Origin: Candidatus Guanabacterium sedimentis
GTDB lineage: Bacteria > Acidobacteriota > B3-B38 > Guanabaribacteriales > B3-B38
Assembly (NCBI GenBank): GCA_902505605.1
Contig: CABWKN010000006.1
Location: 1 to 37,008 of the forward strand
Length of the DNA stretch: 37,008 nt
Direction of reading: 5' to 3'
In this document: positions 1-9,867 of the stretch, piece after piece
Numbering within the stretch: the first letter of the stretch is position 1
How the letters are laid out: each line of letters opens with the position of its first letter
Program-made: the position numbers and the translations under genes
The notes under the pieces: model-generated
Seen by the model: only the letters and a program-made list of their open reading frames with translations
The model's database searches: none
What the model was told of the DNA's origin: nothing

Positions 1-81
1 TAGTCTAGGAGGTGAGATTGTGTTATTTTCCTTCCATCCTTATTAAGCATGCAATCTTCAATTTAAAAAAGGAGTGAGAGA

Positions 82-2403
82 ATGTTTTCAATTAAAAAAC
101 ATACAGGATTTATCATCACCTCATTCCTGCTTCTGTTCTTCTTCTTTCCTCTGAGCTTTTCCTCCTCCAGCAGTCCTCAGACCACAGGTGAGACCGAGCA
201 TCCATCAGCACTTATCTCTGACAGTTCCCTTCCCTTCGACCCGCGGGAGGTGGTGGAGAAATCTTCCAGCGCGGCGCCTGTTGACCCCATGGTGAGCAGT
301 TACACCAACATTGCCGTGGCTGCCCATTATCAGCGGGAGCCCAGGGTGGCTTACAACTCTACCGATAACACCTATCTGGTGGTGTGGGAGGATAAGCGCA
401 ATGGCACCTACCATATTTACGGACAGAGAGTAGACGCCGATGGGAGCCTTCTGGGCTCTAATATCGTTATCTTTTCACAGCCGTATCCCAGTAGAAATCC
501 CGATGTAGCTTACAGCTCCGTCAGCAACTACTGGCTGGTGGTATTCCAGTATGACTATGGTTCTGTTGGCGACTGGGACATCGTTTGTAGGAGGGTCAAT
601 GCTAATGGCACATTAGGAGGAGGCGGCGCTTACTATGTTTCTAACCCCTCCACTTCCGACCAGCGATATCCCCGAGTGGCTTACAACTCCACCGACAACA
701 ACTTCTGCGTGGTCTGGGAGGACGAAAGGAACGCAGACACCGATGAATGGGATGGCTATTCCCGCATAGTGACCGGCAATGAGGTTCCCACTACCACGGA
801 GAACATTGTGATGGGCGGCTCTTATGACCAGCAGCAACCAGCCATCGCCTACCTCCCCTCGGTCAACTGCTACCTGGTCGCCTGGCAGGTCAATTGGAGC
901 ACAGGAACGGAATGGAACATCCGGTGCTGCAGAGTGAATAAGGACGGTCTTCGCGTGTCGATGGCATCTTCGGTTAATTCTGCCGCAGATAATCAGTATA
1001 GTCCGGAGGTAGCTGCCAATACCGCTGATAACAACTTCATGGTAGTATGGAAGGATAACCGCAATTATGCAAGCACCGGCTCCGACATTTACGGTCAGCG
1101 GATGAGCAGTGCCGATACCCCTGCTATGGTGGGGAGCGAGATTGTTATCTGCACCAATTCCTACAATCAGTATAACCCTGCGGTCTGCCACTCCCCATAT
1201 TACAACAGGTATCTGGTCGCCTGGAATGACTTCAGACCCAGCGCATCTACAGCCGACATCTACGGACAGCTGGTCAAAGGCGACGGCACCGTGGAGGGAG
1301 CTGATAACGGTTTTAAACTCTCTTCGCAGTCCTATGTAAACGAGATTTACCCCCACTTGGCCTGGAACTCCTCCCATAAGAACTTCTTCCTGGCCCAGGA
1401 GGACAACCGCTACGCAGCCACCAGTTCCTACGACATCTTCGGCAGAAAGGTTACCCTTGAGTCGGCCATCGTTACCGGGATGGGCTATGGGGGGAACTCG
1501 TGGTATAAAGCCTTTGACATCTATGGGCGCCGCTTCATGAATGTCAAAGCCTTCGGAGCAGCTAATCCCAACGGAGAGATAGATGTGAGGGTAGCTGACC
1601 TGGATAAGGATGGCAACCCCGAGGTGGTCGTGGCTCACGGCTCCGCGGGGAAGTCGTGGATAAAGATATTCAGCTACGACGGCACCTTAAACACTGCCAT
1701 CAAGTGCTTCGGGGCTTCTAACACCGGGGGGCAGGTGCACCTGGCGGTGGGGGACTTCGATACCAATCCCTTAGACCTGGAGATAGCTGTATCTACGGGA
1801 AGGAACGGAACCTCACAGGTGAAGGTCTTCGAGACAGATGGTACGGTCAAGGCGAACTTCAAGGCCTACGGAGCAGGCAACACCCAGGGTGAGGTCTATC
1901 TGGCAGCGACTGATTTCGATGGGGATGGCAGAGATGAGATAATCACCGGCACCGGCATCGGGGGTAACTCCCTGGTGAAAATCTTTGACAGGACGGGCAC
2001 CTTCCAGAGTTCCTTCTCTGCTTTTGGCAGTGAGAACACCAATGGTTCCATCCATCTGGCTGGCGGCAACTTTGACGACAGTGCCGCTGATAAGGAGATA
2101 GCGGTAGCTACCGGTCACGGGGGGACAAACAAGGTGAAGATATTTGAGCAGGACGGCACCCTCATCAAATCGTTCAATGCCTTTGGCAGTGCCGGCAATC
2201 CCAATGGCTCGGTGCATATCAGCGCAGTGGAGATGGGCGCCTTTGCTGGCGTGGTAGATGAAATCCTCTGCGGTCAGGGTTACGGGGGGAAATCCTGGGT
2301 GAAGCTGTTTATCTATACTGGCGTTTTGGTCGGTTCGTTCAAAGCCTACGGTGCCACCAACGCCAACGGGGAGGTCTATGTCTCCGGCTCCCGCTCCCAT
2401 TAA
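82..2403 (+). CDS. Secreted repeat protein: N-terminal 'PRVAYNSTDNxYLVVWED' repeats followed by FG-GAP/VCBS-like repeats
   Basis: 773-aa ORF with a hydrophobic signal peptide. About seven N-terminal repeats and six C-terminal 'GxGGxSxVKIF..DGTxxxxFxAFGxxNxxGxVxLAxxDxDxDGxxEI' repeats. AAAGGAG ribosome-binding site upstream. Confidence 0.85.
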   Translation: MFSIKKHTGFIITSFLLLFFFFPLSFSSSSSPQTTGETEHPSALISDSSLPFDPREVVEKSSSAAPVDPMVSSYTNIAVAAHYQREPRVAYNSTDNTYLVVWEDKRNGTYHIYGQRVDADGSLLGSNIVIFSQPYPSRNPDVAYSSVSNYWLVVFQYDYGSVGDWDIVCRRVNANGTLGGGGAYYVSNPSTSDQRYPRVAYNSTDNNFCVVWEDERNADTDEWDGYSRIVTGNEVPTTTENIVMGGSYDQQQPAIAYLPSVNCYLVAWQVNWSTGTEWNIRCCRVNKDGLRVSMASSVNSAADNQYSPEVAANTADNNFMVVWKDNRNYASTGSDIYGQRMSSADTPAMVGSEIVICTNSYNQYNPAVCHSPYYNRYLVAWNDFRPSASTADIYGQLVKGDGTVEGADNGFKLSSQSYVNEIYPHLAWNSSHKNFFLAQEDNRYAATSSYDIFGRKVTLESAIVTGMGYGGNSWYKAFDIYGRRFMNVKAFGAANPNGEIDVRVADLDKDGNPEVVVAHGSAGKSWIKIFSYDGTLNTAIKCFGASNTGGQVHLAVGDFDTNPLDLEIAVSTGRNGTSQVKVFETDGTVKANFKAYGAGNTQGEVYLAATDFDGDGRDEIITGTGIGGNSLVKIFDRTGTFQSSFSAFGSENTNGSIHLAGGNFDDSAADKEIAVATGHGGTNKVKIFEQDGTLIKSFNAFGSAGNPNGSVHISAVEMGAFAGVVDEILCGQGYGGKSWVKLFIYTGVLVGSFKAYGATNANGEVYVSGSRSH

Positions 2404-2440
2404 TGTAGAGAAACCCTGAAGGAGACTGGATAAGACCTGT

Positions 2441-3274
2441 TCACTCTTTGTCGTGGAGGAGATTATCCATTTTTCGAGCGGCGCAATAGGCTCTTCGCAG
2501 AGACCTCCCTGCGAGGATGCTCCAGCGCGGTTCGAGGATATGGGTGCCCTTATAGCTTATCGCCCGGAACTTATCCATCACGCGCTCCCAGTCTATTATC
2601 CCGGAGAAGGGGAGAAGATGGCTGTCTTTGTCCCCTCGGTTGTCGTGGAGGTGAGTGGTAAGAACATAAGAGGAAGTCTCCACTATCCCCTCTGGCAGGC
2701 TGCCGGTAAGATGTGCATGAGCTATGTCAAGGCAGATGCCCACCCCCTTTAGTGATGAGTCCTTTATCAGAGCTGCCAGCCGATGGGGGAGGGAGAGCTG
2801 ATTGACGATGTTCTCTACCGCGATACTTACCCCCAGAGGGCGGAAGGTCCCCTCCAGCTCCTGAAGGCTTCTTATCCCCTGGGCGACCATCCTTTCGTCC
2901 CATTTGTCGTTGACATTGCCGAAGTGCACCACCAGATATCTCACCTCTATCTTTTCGCAGATGGAGAGGGCTCTGGTGATGAGGGCCACCGCCTCGCTGC
3001 GCTCTCTTTCATCCACAGCGCTAATGGAGAGCCACCTCCCCCTCAAAGCATCGGAGATGTGGGAGTAAAAGGGGGCATGGACGGAGTTCACCCGCAGCCC
3101 CGCTTTTTTGATGGCCTGGGTTATCTCCTCCACTCTGCCAGGATTGGTGAAGTCGAAATGGGGTCGGTTGGCGTAAAGCTCAATGGTCTGAAATCCCTGG
3201 CGGGCGATTTTCTGTATTAACCTGGGAGTGAGAGGGCGATTGGCAAAGATGTGGGTGGATAAGCCTATCTTCAT
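2441..3274 (-). CDS. Sugar phosphate isomerase/epimerase (xylose isomerase-like TIM barrel, AP endonuclease family 2)
   Basis: ORF 2441..3397. Family-typical start MKIGLSTHIF at 3274; motifs 'NSVHAPF', 'VVHFGN', 'VAVENI'-like, 'GICLDIAHAHLTG', 'THLHDNRG..DSHLLPFSGIIDW', 'HILEPR'. Confidence 0.85.
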   Translation of the reverse strand: MKIGLSTHIFANRPLTPRLIQKIARQGFQTIELYANRPHFDFTNPGRVEEITQAIKKAGLRVNSVHAPFYSHISDALRGRWLSISAVDERERSEAVALITRALSICEKIEVRYLVVHFGNVNDKWDERMVAQGIRSLQELEGTFRPLGVSIAVENIVNQLSLPHRLAALIKDSSLKGVGICLDIAHAHLTGSLPEGIVETSSYVLTTHLHDNRGDKDSHLLPFSGIIDWERVMDKFRAISYKGTHILEPRWSILAGRSLRRAYCAARKMDNLLHDKE

Positions 3275-3402
3275 CAGCAGAAGTCCTTCATCCTTTCCCA
3301 AGTGGAGCCTCTCCCATTGTAAGGGTGGGAGGATGATTTTGTCAACTCCTTTACCGGGTAGCTCTGAAGCAATGGCGGGAACGCCTGCCAATAACATTTT
3401 GC

Positions 3403-3431
3403 TTGATTAATAAAGGTAATGGTGATATAAA
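3403..3431 (+). promoter_or_regulatory. Putative sigma-70-type promoter (TTGATT-N17-TATAAA) for the YihY-family gene
   Basis: Read directly: TTGATT at 3403-3408, 17-nt spacer, TATAAA at 3426-3431, just upstream of the ATG at 3453. Confidence 0.4.
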
Positions 3432-3452
3432 ATTATCATTATAGGGGCGAGG

Positions 3453-4694
3453 ATGAAGTTGAAAGGGGTTCCAAGGGTCTTATCTCAGGAGTGGAAGCGA
3501 TTCCGCAGGGTGCTGCGGATGTTCTTTGAGGACCGATGTGTCCTGTGGGCGACCGCCATGTCCTTTGGCACCCTTTTTGCCATTGTTCCCCTCATTGTCC
3601 TGGCTTTCCCTCTGGTCTCCAATTTCCAGGTCTTCGCCGATACCGAGGCTAACTTTCGGGCGTTCATCTTCAAGCATCTGGTTCCCTCTTCGGGGGATAT
3701 AATCAACAGCTATATCACCCAGTTTGTGGAGAAGAGCACTTCGCTCAATGTGTGGGGATTGATTGTGCTGGTGCTGATAGCGGTCTCCATGCTCATTTCC
3801 ATCGAGCACGCCTTTAATAATGTCTTTAAGGTGAGAAAAGCCAGACCTTTTATCCATAAGTTCGCTATCTACTGGACCGGCATCACCGTGAGCCCTTTTC
3901 TCATAGGATTATCCTTTTACCTGTCCAATATTATTCCCAATCTGCTGGGAGAGAACAGCTTCTTTGCTTATCTGCGCTACATCTGGGGGCATATCTTCCC
4001 CTTGCTTCTTACCTGGTTGGCTTTCTTTATCCTCTACAAGATTTTTCCCAATAAGGAGATTAAGACAGTCCCTGCCCTGATAGGGAGCTTCGTAGCCGCC
4101 TGCTTCTGGGAGATCGCCAAAGCCGCCTTCGGCTTCTTTATCCCCCGGGCGGCTACCGTGCCTCAGCTCTATGGTCCGCTGAGCACCTTCCTGCTGTTCA
4201 TGGTCTGGATAGAGTGGTCGTGGATTAACCTCCTGTTTTGCGGAGAGCTGACTTACGACATAGAACAGCAATGGCTGCGGAGCTATGGACCAAAAAAAAG
4301 AATCCATGACCCGGAGAAATACCGTGAGTTTTACGCCCTGCGGATTGTACAGCTTATGGTGGACAGCTTCACACAGGGCAAGGGTCCTCTCAAGGTGTCT
4401 GAGCTCGCCCGCAAGCTGAAGCTCCCCCTTCCCTTTGTGGATGAGGTGATGAAAGCGCTGGAAAGCGGGGAGATTATCGCCGAACTGCCGGGAAAAAAGG
4501 GCAGATATCTTCTGGCTAAAGACCCTGAAATGATGAGCTTCGCTGATGTGATATTTTCTATAAACAGTAACCTGTTTCTCTTTCCCGAAGCAGAGGGGGA
4601 GCGGGGGAAGATAGGTCAGGTCTTCCAGCGGGTAAGGAAAAGCCTGGAGAGCACCCTCAAGGCAAAAGGCTTCGATTTTCAGCAGAAGAAATAG
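3453..4694 (+). CDS. YihY/virulence factor BrkB family membrane protein with a C-terminal winged-helix-like extension
   Basis: Multi-TM protein with the 'ATAMSFGTLFAIVPLIVLAFP' N-terminus and 'YGPLSTFLLFMVWIEWSWINLLFCGEL' motif of the family. The tail 'LKVSELARKLKLPLPFVDEVMKALESGEIIAEL' looks like a winged helix. Confidence 0.88.
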   Translation: MKLKGVPRVLSQEWKRFRRVLRMFFEDRCVLWATAMSFGTLFAIVPLIVLAFPLVSNFQVFADTEANFRAFIFKHLVPSSGDIINSYITQFVEKSTSLNVWGLIVLVLIAVSMLISIEHAFNNVFKVRKARPFIHKFAIYWTGITVSPFLIGLSFYLSNIIPNLLGENSFFAYLRYIWGHIFPLLLTWLAFFILYKIFPNKEIKTVPALIGSFVAACFWEIAKAAFGFFIPRAATVPQLYGPLSTFLLFMVWIEWSWINLLFCGELTYDIEQQWLRSYGPKKRIHDPEKYREFYALRIVQLMVDSFTQGKGPLKVSELARKLKLPLPFVDEVMKALESGEIIAELPGKKGRYLLAKDPEMMSFADVIFSINSNLFLFPEAEGERGKIGQVFQRVRKSLESTLKAKGFDFQQKK

Positions 4695-4739
4695 CTCTCC
4701 ATAAACCCCGCGGGCAATAAAAACACAGGAGATGTTTCT

Positions 4740-6719
4740 ATGAGAATTTTTAGCAAGCCTAAAACACTTATCATAATTACGGTTCCTATCATCCTGGTTT
4801 TGGTATTTATCTACCTCTTCTTAATTAAAGAGGAAAAAGCCTCCGACTACCTCGTCCTCAGAGGAGGGACTCTTATTGATGGCACCGGCAGCCCGCCTCT
4901 CTCCGAGGCGGTAGTCATCATCCAGGGAAACCGCATCCAATCCATCGCGCGCCTGGGTGAAGCAAAGCTCCCGTCCGATGCCCAGGTGATAGATTGCCGA
5001 GGGAAGACTGTTCTGCCGGGGCTGATCGATGTCCACATCCATCTTGGAGGGAGCCCCGGAGGGATGGTCACCCCAGCAGAGTATGCCCCCAGCATAATGT
5101 ATAAATATCTCAAGGGATACCTCATAAGCGGGGTGACCACCGTGAAAAGCGCCGGCGATATGATGGAGCTCATGCTTGATTTGCGGGAGAAGGAGAAGAG
5201 GGGAGAGCTGGTCAGCCCCCGGATTTTCTCCGTGGGACCTTGCTTCACTGCTCCAGGCGGGCACCCTGCTCATATATTTAAAGTTTTTCCTCCCCTGGTG
5301 GAATCGGCTACCCGCCAGGTCACCGACCCTGAGGTAGCCCGGCAGATGGTGAGGGAAGTCGCCGGAGCAGGGGTCGACTGCATTAAAGCCATCCTGGAAG
5401 ATGGAGGGGGTAAATTGCCCAAGCTTCCCTACCAAGCCTTTGCCGCCATTGTGGACGAAGCTCACCAAGCAGGACTTAAGGTCTCAGTCCACATCGGCAG
5501 CTACCAGGATGCCGAGGAGGCGGTGCGCCAGGGTGCCGACGGGCTGGAGCACGGCATCAGGGATGTCGATGAGATAAGCCCTCAGTTGATTGAGGAGATT
5601 AAAAGGAAGAACATCTACTACATCCCCACCCTATCGGTATGGGAGTCTTATTTCAGACTTATTGACGAGCCCGCCCTCCTGGAGGACCCCTTTCTCACGC
5701 ATAGCATCCCCAAGGAGATATTTGAAAGCCTCCAGCATCCCGAAAGCCCTTTCCGCCAGATAATGGCTGATGAGGCAAGGCTGGAGAGCATTCGGGAGAG
5801 ATACGCCGCTGCCAGAGCTAATCTCCTTCTGATGGCCCAAGCGGGAGTGAAGGTGGTGGCGGGCACCGATGCGGGTAACTCTCTGGTGTTCCATGGTGCG
5901 GCGGTCCATCGCGAGCTGGAGCTCATGGTCGATGCCGGGCTCTCCCCTATGGAGGCCATAGTTGCTGCCACCCGCACTGCTGCCGAGTATCTGGGACAAG
6001 TGGATGAACTGGGCACCATCGCTCCAGGGAAGCTGGCTGACCTGTTGGTGGTCAACGGCAACCCTTTGGAGGATATCACCTCCACAAAGGATATCCATCT
6101 GGTAGTAAAGAATGGGGTCATCGTTAACCGGGAGCAGCTGGCAGGGGAAGTCAATCCCGCCAAAAGGGAAGGAGTGCCCATCGAGCATCTGCCAGAGCTG
6201 GTGGACGATTTTGAGGATGGGGACCAGCTCTCCAACTGGAACTCCCGATGGCAGGTGGTGGCCGACCAGGTGGCAGGTGGCTCCTCTACCTGTGCTATTC
6301 AGATAATCCCCCAGGGAGCAGAAGGTTCGGCAAATTCCCTTCAACTCAGCGGCGAGGTGACCACTCAGTTTGCCTTTGGCTTTGCCGGCGTATCACTCAA
6401 CCTCATCCCTCCGGGTGCTGAGGCAGCGGATGTCAGTGAGTATAAGGGGATACAATTCTACGCCAAAGGGGATGGGAAACAATACCGGGTGGTCTGCGCC
6501 GCGCTGGCGGTTAGCGATTATGACGACTTCTTCCACCTGTTCACCGCCGGGGAAGATTGGCAGTTGGTGAAAATCCCCTTCGCCGAACTCATTCAGGTGG
6601 GCTTCGGCAAAAGGGTAGAGTGGACAGGCAGGGATGTAACCTCTTTGCAGCTTACGACCTTTGGTGCTCCTCATAAGTCCTTCCTGCTATTAGTAGATGA
6701 GGTCTCATTTTATAAATAA
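4740..6719 (+). CDS. Amidohydrolase family protein (imidazolonepropionase/prolidase-like) with a C-terminal CIA30/CBM-like domain
   Basis: 'GLIDVHIHLGG' metal motif, 'VSVHIGSYQDAEEAVRQGADGLEHG', 'VVAGTDAGN', 'GKLADLLVVNGNPL'. The final ~170 aa 'VDDFEDGDQLSNWNSRWQ...YKGIQFYAKGDGKQYRV...LLLVDEVSFYK' are CIA30/CBM11-like. Confidence 0.88.
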   Translation: MRIFSKPKTLIIITVPIILVLVFIYLFLIKEEKASDYLVLRGGTLIDGTGSPPLSEAVVIIQGNRIQSIARLGEAKLPSDAQVIDCRGKTVLPGLIDVHIHLGGSPGGMVTPAEYAPSIMYKYLKGYLISGVTTVKSAGDMMELMLDLREKEKRGELVSPRIFSVGPCFTAPGGHPAHIFKVFPPLVESATRQVTDPEVARQMVREVAGAGVDCIKAILEDGGGKLPKLPYQAFAAIVDEAHQAGLKVSVHIGSYQDAEEAVRQGADGLEHGIRDVDEISPQLIEEIKRKNIYYIPTLSVWESYFRLIDEPALLEDPFLTHSIPKEIFESLQHPESPFRQIMADEARLESIRERYAAARANLLLMAQAGVKVVAGTDAGNSLVFHGAAVHRELELMVDAGLSPMEAIVAATRTAAEYLGQVDELGTIAPGKLADLLVVNGNPLEDITSTKDIHLVVKNGVIVNREQLAGEVNPAKREGVPIEHLPELVDDFEDGDQLSNWNSRWQVVADQVAGGSSTCAIQIIPQGAEGSANSLQLSGEVTTQFAFGFAGVSLNLIPPGAEAADVSEYKGIQFYAKGDGKQYRVVCAALAVSDYDDFFHLFTAGEDWQLVKIPFAELIQVGFGKRVEWTGRDVTSLQLTTFGAPHKSFLLLVDEVSFYK

Positions 6720-6733
6720 AGGAGGTGGTCTCA

Positions 6734-7495
6734 GTGTCAGAATCAATGGTTGAAGCCAGGGGATTGGTAAAGCACTACGGCAAGGTGGAGGCTCTCAAGG
6801 GGATAGACTTTGCTATTGATAAAGGCGAGATCTTCGGGCTCATTGGTCCCAACGGAGCCGGGAAAACCACCACCGTCAACATCCTCTCCGCTTATGTCAA
6901 GCCCACTGGTGGTAAAGCGCTGGTTAATGGCAAAGATGTCACTTCCTCCCCCTACGAGATCAAAGTGCTATTAGGTGTGGTGCCCCAGGAGATAGCTATT
7001 TACCCCACCCTCAGCGCAGAGGAGAATCTACGCTTCTTTGGTAAGATTTATGGGCTTTCCAAAGAGAGCCTCAGCGACAGGGTTGACAATCTTCTGGAGC
7101 TGGCGGGTCTGCAGGAGCGCCGAAAGGAACCTGCTCAGCGTTTTTCCGGTGGGATGAAGCGACGCCTCAATCTGGTTATCGGTCTCCTCAACCAGCCGCG
7201 GTTGCTCCTGCTGGATGAGCCCACTTTAGGGGTCGACCCACAGTCCCGGGAGCATATCTTTGATACCATTTTTAAGCTAAAGGATAAGGGTACCACCATC
7301 CTCTATACCACCCATTACCTCGAGGAGGTGGAGAAGCTGTGCGACCATATTGCCATCATTGACGAGGGGAGGATTATTTCTCAGGGGACCCTGGAGGAGC
7401 TTCTCTCCCTGAGGGAGGAGGCCATCAAGGTGGAAAAGCCGAGAGGGCTGGAGCAGGTGTTCATTCAACTCACGGGCAAGAGGCTCAGAGATTAG
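6734..7495 (+). CDS. ABC transporter ATP-binding protein (ABC-2 exporter type)
   Basis: Walker A GPNGAGKTTT, signature FSGGMKRRL, Walker B LLLLDEPTLGVDP, H-loop TTHYLEE. AGGAGGT ribosome-binding site suggests a GTG start at 6734 rather than 6725. Confidence 0.93.
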   Translation: MSESMVEARGLVKHYGKVEALKGIDFAIDKGEIFGLIGPNGAGKTTTVNILSAYVKPTGGKALVNGKDVTSSPYEIKVLLGVVPQEIAIYPTLSAEENLRFFGKIYGLSKESLSDRVDNLLELAGLQERRKEPAQRFSGGMKRRLNLVIGLLNQPRLLLLDEPTLGVDPQSREHIFDTIFKLKDKGTTILYTTHYLEEVEKLCDHIAIIDEGRIISQGTLEELLSLREEAIKVEKPRGLEQVFIQLTGKRLRD

Positions 7496-7509
7496 GGAAG
7501 GAGCCAACT

Positions 7510-8715
7510 ATGAAGAAATTGCTTATTATCACCCTTTACGACCTTCTCTTTCTGGCAAAGGATAAAATGGCGCTTGTCTGGCTGATTGCCCTCCCTATCG
7601 GGTTCATCATAATTGGGGGGGCTGTCTTTTCGGGGATGGCCACCGGTGATGGCGAGCCCCTGGTAATTGACCTCCCGATAGTGGATAAGGACGGGGGAGA
7701 TATGGCTCAGGCGGTGCGCTCCATCCTGCAGGCGAACCCCTATATAAAGGTTGAGTCGTACGATGCCGAAGATGAGGCGCTCAAGCTGGTGGAGAAGGGC
7801 GATAAGGTGGCTGTTCTGGTCATCCCCGAGGGCTTCAGTCAGAGGGTGCGCAGCGGTGGTGATGTCAGGCTCAAATTGGCAGTCAGTGCAGGGGACCAGA
7901 TTCGGGTCCCTATGGTGAGGGGGATTGTGGAGGGTGTCGCCAGTGGTTTCTCCGCGGTGAATATCGCTGTGCGAGTGGCTATTGAGGAGGTTATACGGCA
8001 GGACAAAGAAGCTGACCTGGAGGAGGTAGCTCAGCGGACAGCCACCCGAGCCCGCCAGCTCCTGCAGCAACCCCCGGTAACAACTGAGGTGACCGTGGCA
8101 GGGAAAATGGAGGAGATAAACCTTTACACCCAGCTAATACCTGGTTACGCCATGATGTTCATCCTCTTCGGGATAATGGGGGGAGCGGAGTCAATCCTGG
8201 AAGAGAAAGCGAGGGGGACCTTCAAGCGGCTGGTTATGGCACCTATTATGAGATACCAGCTCTTAGGGGGTAAGCTTCTTGCCCATTTCCTCACTATCGT
8301 GGGGCAGATGATTCTGTTGTTCGCTTTCGGGTATTATATATACCACATAGACCTGGGTCCGTCGCTGTGGGCTTTCGCTCTGCTGGTGCTGGTGGCTTGC
8401 TTTACGGCTACCAGTCTGGGAGTGCTGTTGACCTCGATAATTAAAACCACCAGACAGTTAATTCCTATCACTGTATTCATCATACTGACAATGTCCGCCA
8501 TCGGTGGTTCCTGGTGGCCCCTGTGGATGGAGCCCGAGTGGATGCAGCAAGTAGCCCGCCTGACTATAACCGCCTGGGCCATGGAGGGATTCAATACCCT
8601 GATGATCAGGGGTGGAGGGCTGATGGATGTTATGCCCAACATCGTGGCTCTGCTGGTCTATGGGGGAATCTGCTTCGGCCTGGGTCTGTATTTCTTCAAG
8701 TTTACCGAGGAGTAA
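7510..8715 (+). CDS. ABC transporter permease (ABC-2 type)
   Basis: N-terminal TM, long extracytoplasmic domain, 'EEKARGTFKRLVMAPIMRYQLLGGKLLAHF' motif and C-terminal TM helices. Directly follows the ATPase gene. Confidence 0.9.
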   Translation: MKKLLIITLYDLLFLAKDKMALVWLIALPIGFIIIGGAVFSGMATGDGEPLVIDLPIVDKDGGDMAQAVRSILQANPYIKVESYDAEDEALKLVEKGDKVAVLVIPEGFSQRVRSGGDVRLKLAVSAGDQIRVPMVRGIVEGVASGFSAVNIAVRVAIEEVIRQDKEADLEEVAQRTATRARQLLQQPPVTTEVTVAGKMEEINLYTQLIPGYAMMFILFGIMGGAESILEEKARGTFKRLVMAPIMRYQLLGGKLLAHFLTIVGQMILLFAFGYYIYHIDLGPSLWAFALLVLVACFTATSLGVLLTSIIKTTRQLIPITVFIILTMSAIGGSWWPLWMEPEWMQQVARLTITAWAMEGFNTLMIRGGGLMDVMPNIVALLVYGGICFGLGLYFFKFTEE

Positions 8716-8754
8716 TCCCCAGCCCACCTTTCTGACTTCCGGACTTTGAGTCGC

Positions 8755-9765
8755 TCAAACCTCCATATAGCGGCTCAAAAGGGAGCGGATGTCCTGCCAT
8801 TGCTCTTTTCTTATTAAGTTTTGGTGGATGTATCGCAGGGTAGGGGGAATAAATTGGAGGTAAAATGTGTTTCCCTTCTCCACCGCCTGATAGGCAAAGG
8901 TACCCATAGCTTTGATGTTGCGCTGTAACGCCATAAGGTCGAACTCATCCCGAAACCTCTTCCCATCCCGGCGCGGCTCGAAGTGGGGGTGATGCGCGAG
9001 ATAATAGTGAATGAGCTCCTCCACCGTCCCTTCCTCCAGCTCAATGTAAGAGTCGCGCAGCAAGGAGACCAAATCGTAGCTATAAGGACCCATGCGAGCG
9101 TCCTGAAAATCTATGAGGTATATCTTCCCCCCTTTGAGCATGAGGTTCCGGGAGTGGTAATCCCGATGGCACAGCATCCGGGGGAGAGCTGCCAGCTCCC
9201 GGGAGAGGCGGGTAAACCATCCCCTTATGAGTGCTTCATCTTCGGGTGGGATTTCTCTTTTGAGGAGACCGATGAGGTAATGCTGGTAGAAGAAGTTGAG
9301 TTCCTCCAGCAGCTTCTCTTCATCAAAGGCTAAATGGTAAGCGTGATGCCGGGGTGTGAGGTGTTTGGTCCCCTCGGTCTGAAGGGTTATGAGGATATCA
9401 ATTGCCCTGCGGTAGATGGATTCCCGTTCCTCCCGCTTTAGGGAGGGGAAGAGGTGATAGAGCGTCGTATCCCCCATGTCTTCCAGCAGAAGCATCCCCT
9501 CATCCTCGCGGCAGCCGAGTATTCTGGGGGTGTGAAGAGAGAGTTTCCTCAATAGCTGGTCCATGGTGTAATAGGGGTGATGCTCGAGTGTGAACGAGCC
9601 GCGGTAGTGGGCTAACACGAGGGTTTTCTCTCCATCGAGGAGGAGACGATAATAAGTGCGGTCGGAGGCATCGCCGAGGAGCCTGTGGACTTCAAGCCGG
9701 TGGGGGGGAGTTCCTAAATGCTCCTCAAGAAAGGCTTTCAGCCTGGAGGTGGCTATAGGCTTCAA
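8755..9765 (-). CDS. Aminoglycoside phosphotransferase-family kinase, AmgK-like sugar kinase
   Basis: 'LLGDASDRTYYRLLLDGEKTLVLAHY', 'MLCHRDYHSRNLML', 'YLIDFQDARMGPYSYDLVSLLRDSYIEL'. Confidence 0.82.
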   Translation of the reverse strand: MKPIATSRLKAFLEEHLGTPPHRLEVHRLLGDASDRTYYRLLLDGEKTLVLAHYRGSFTLEHHPYYTMDQLLRKLSLHTPRILGCREDEGMLLLEDMGDTTLYHLFPSLKREERESIYRRAIDILITLQTEGTKHLTPRHHAYHLAFDEEKLLEELNFFYQHYLIGLLKREIPPEDEALIRGWFTRLSRELAALPRMLCHRDYHSRNLMLKGGKIYLIDFQDARMGPYSYDLVSLLRDSYIELEEGTVEELIHYYLAHHPHFEPRRDGKRFRDEFDLMALQRNIKAMGTFAYQAVEKGNTFYLQFIPPTLRYIHQNLIRKEQWQDIRSLLSRYMEV

Positions 9766-9867
9766 GGGCTTCCCCTTTCCAGCAGTATTTCACTCGTCAT
9801 TCTCTTTAAAGCCAAACAGGGTTAAAAAAGGCTCCCTTTCACTGGCATACAAAAGATAAATAAGCTT

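Noticed and set aside
613-1638. 341-aa minus-strand ORF opposite the first gene
   Set aside because: Antisense to a well-supported repeat protein; no recognisable domain and no ribosome-binding site.
8745-8759. Perfect hairpin TTTGAG-TCG-CTCAAA between convergent genes
   Set aside because: Short stem overlapping a stop codon, no T-tract; could be a weak terminator but not supportable.
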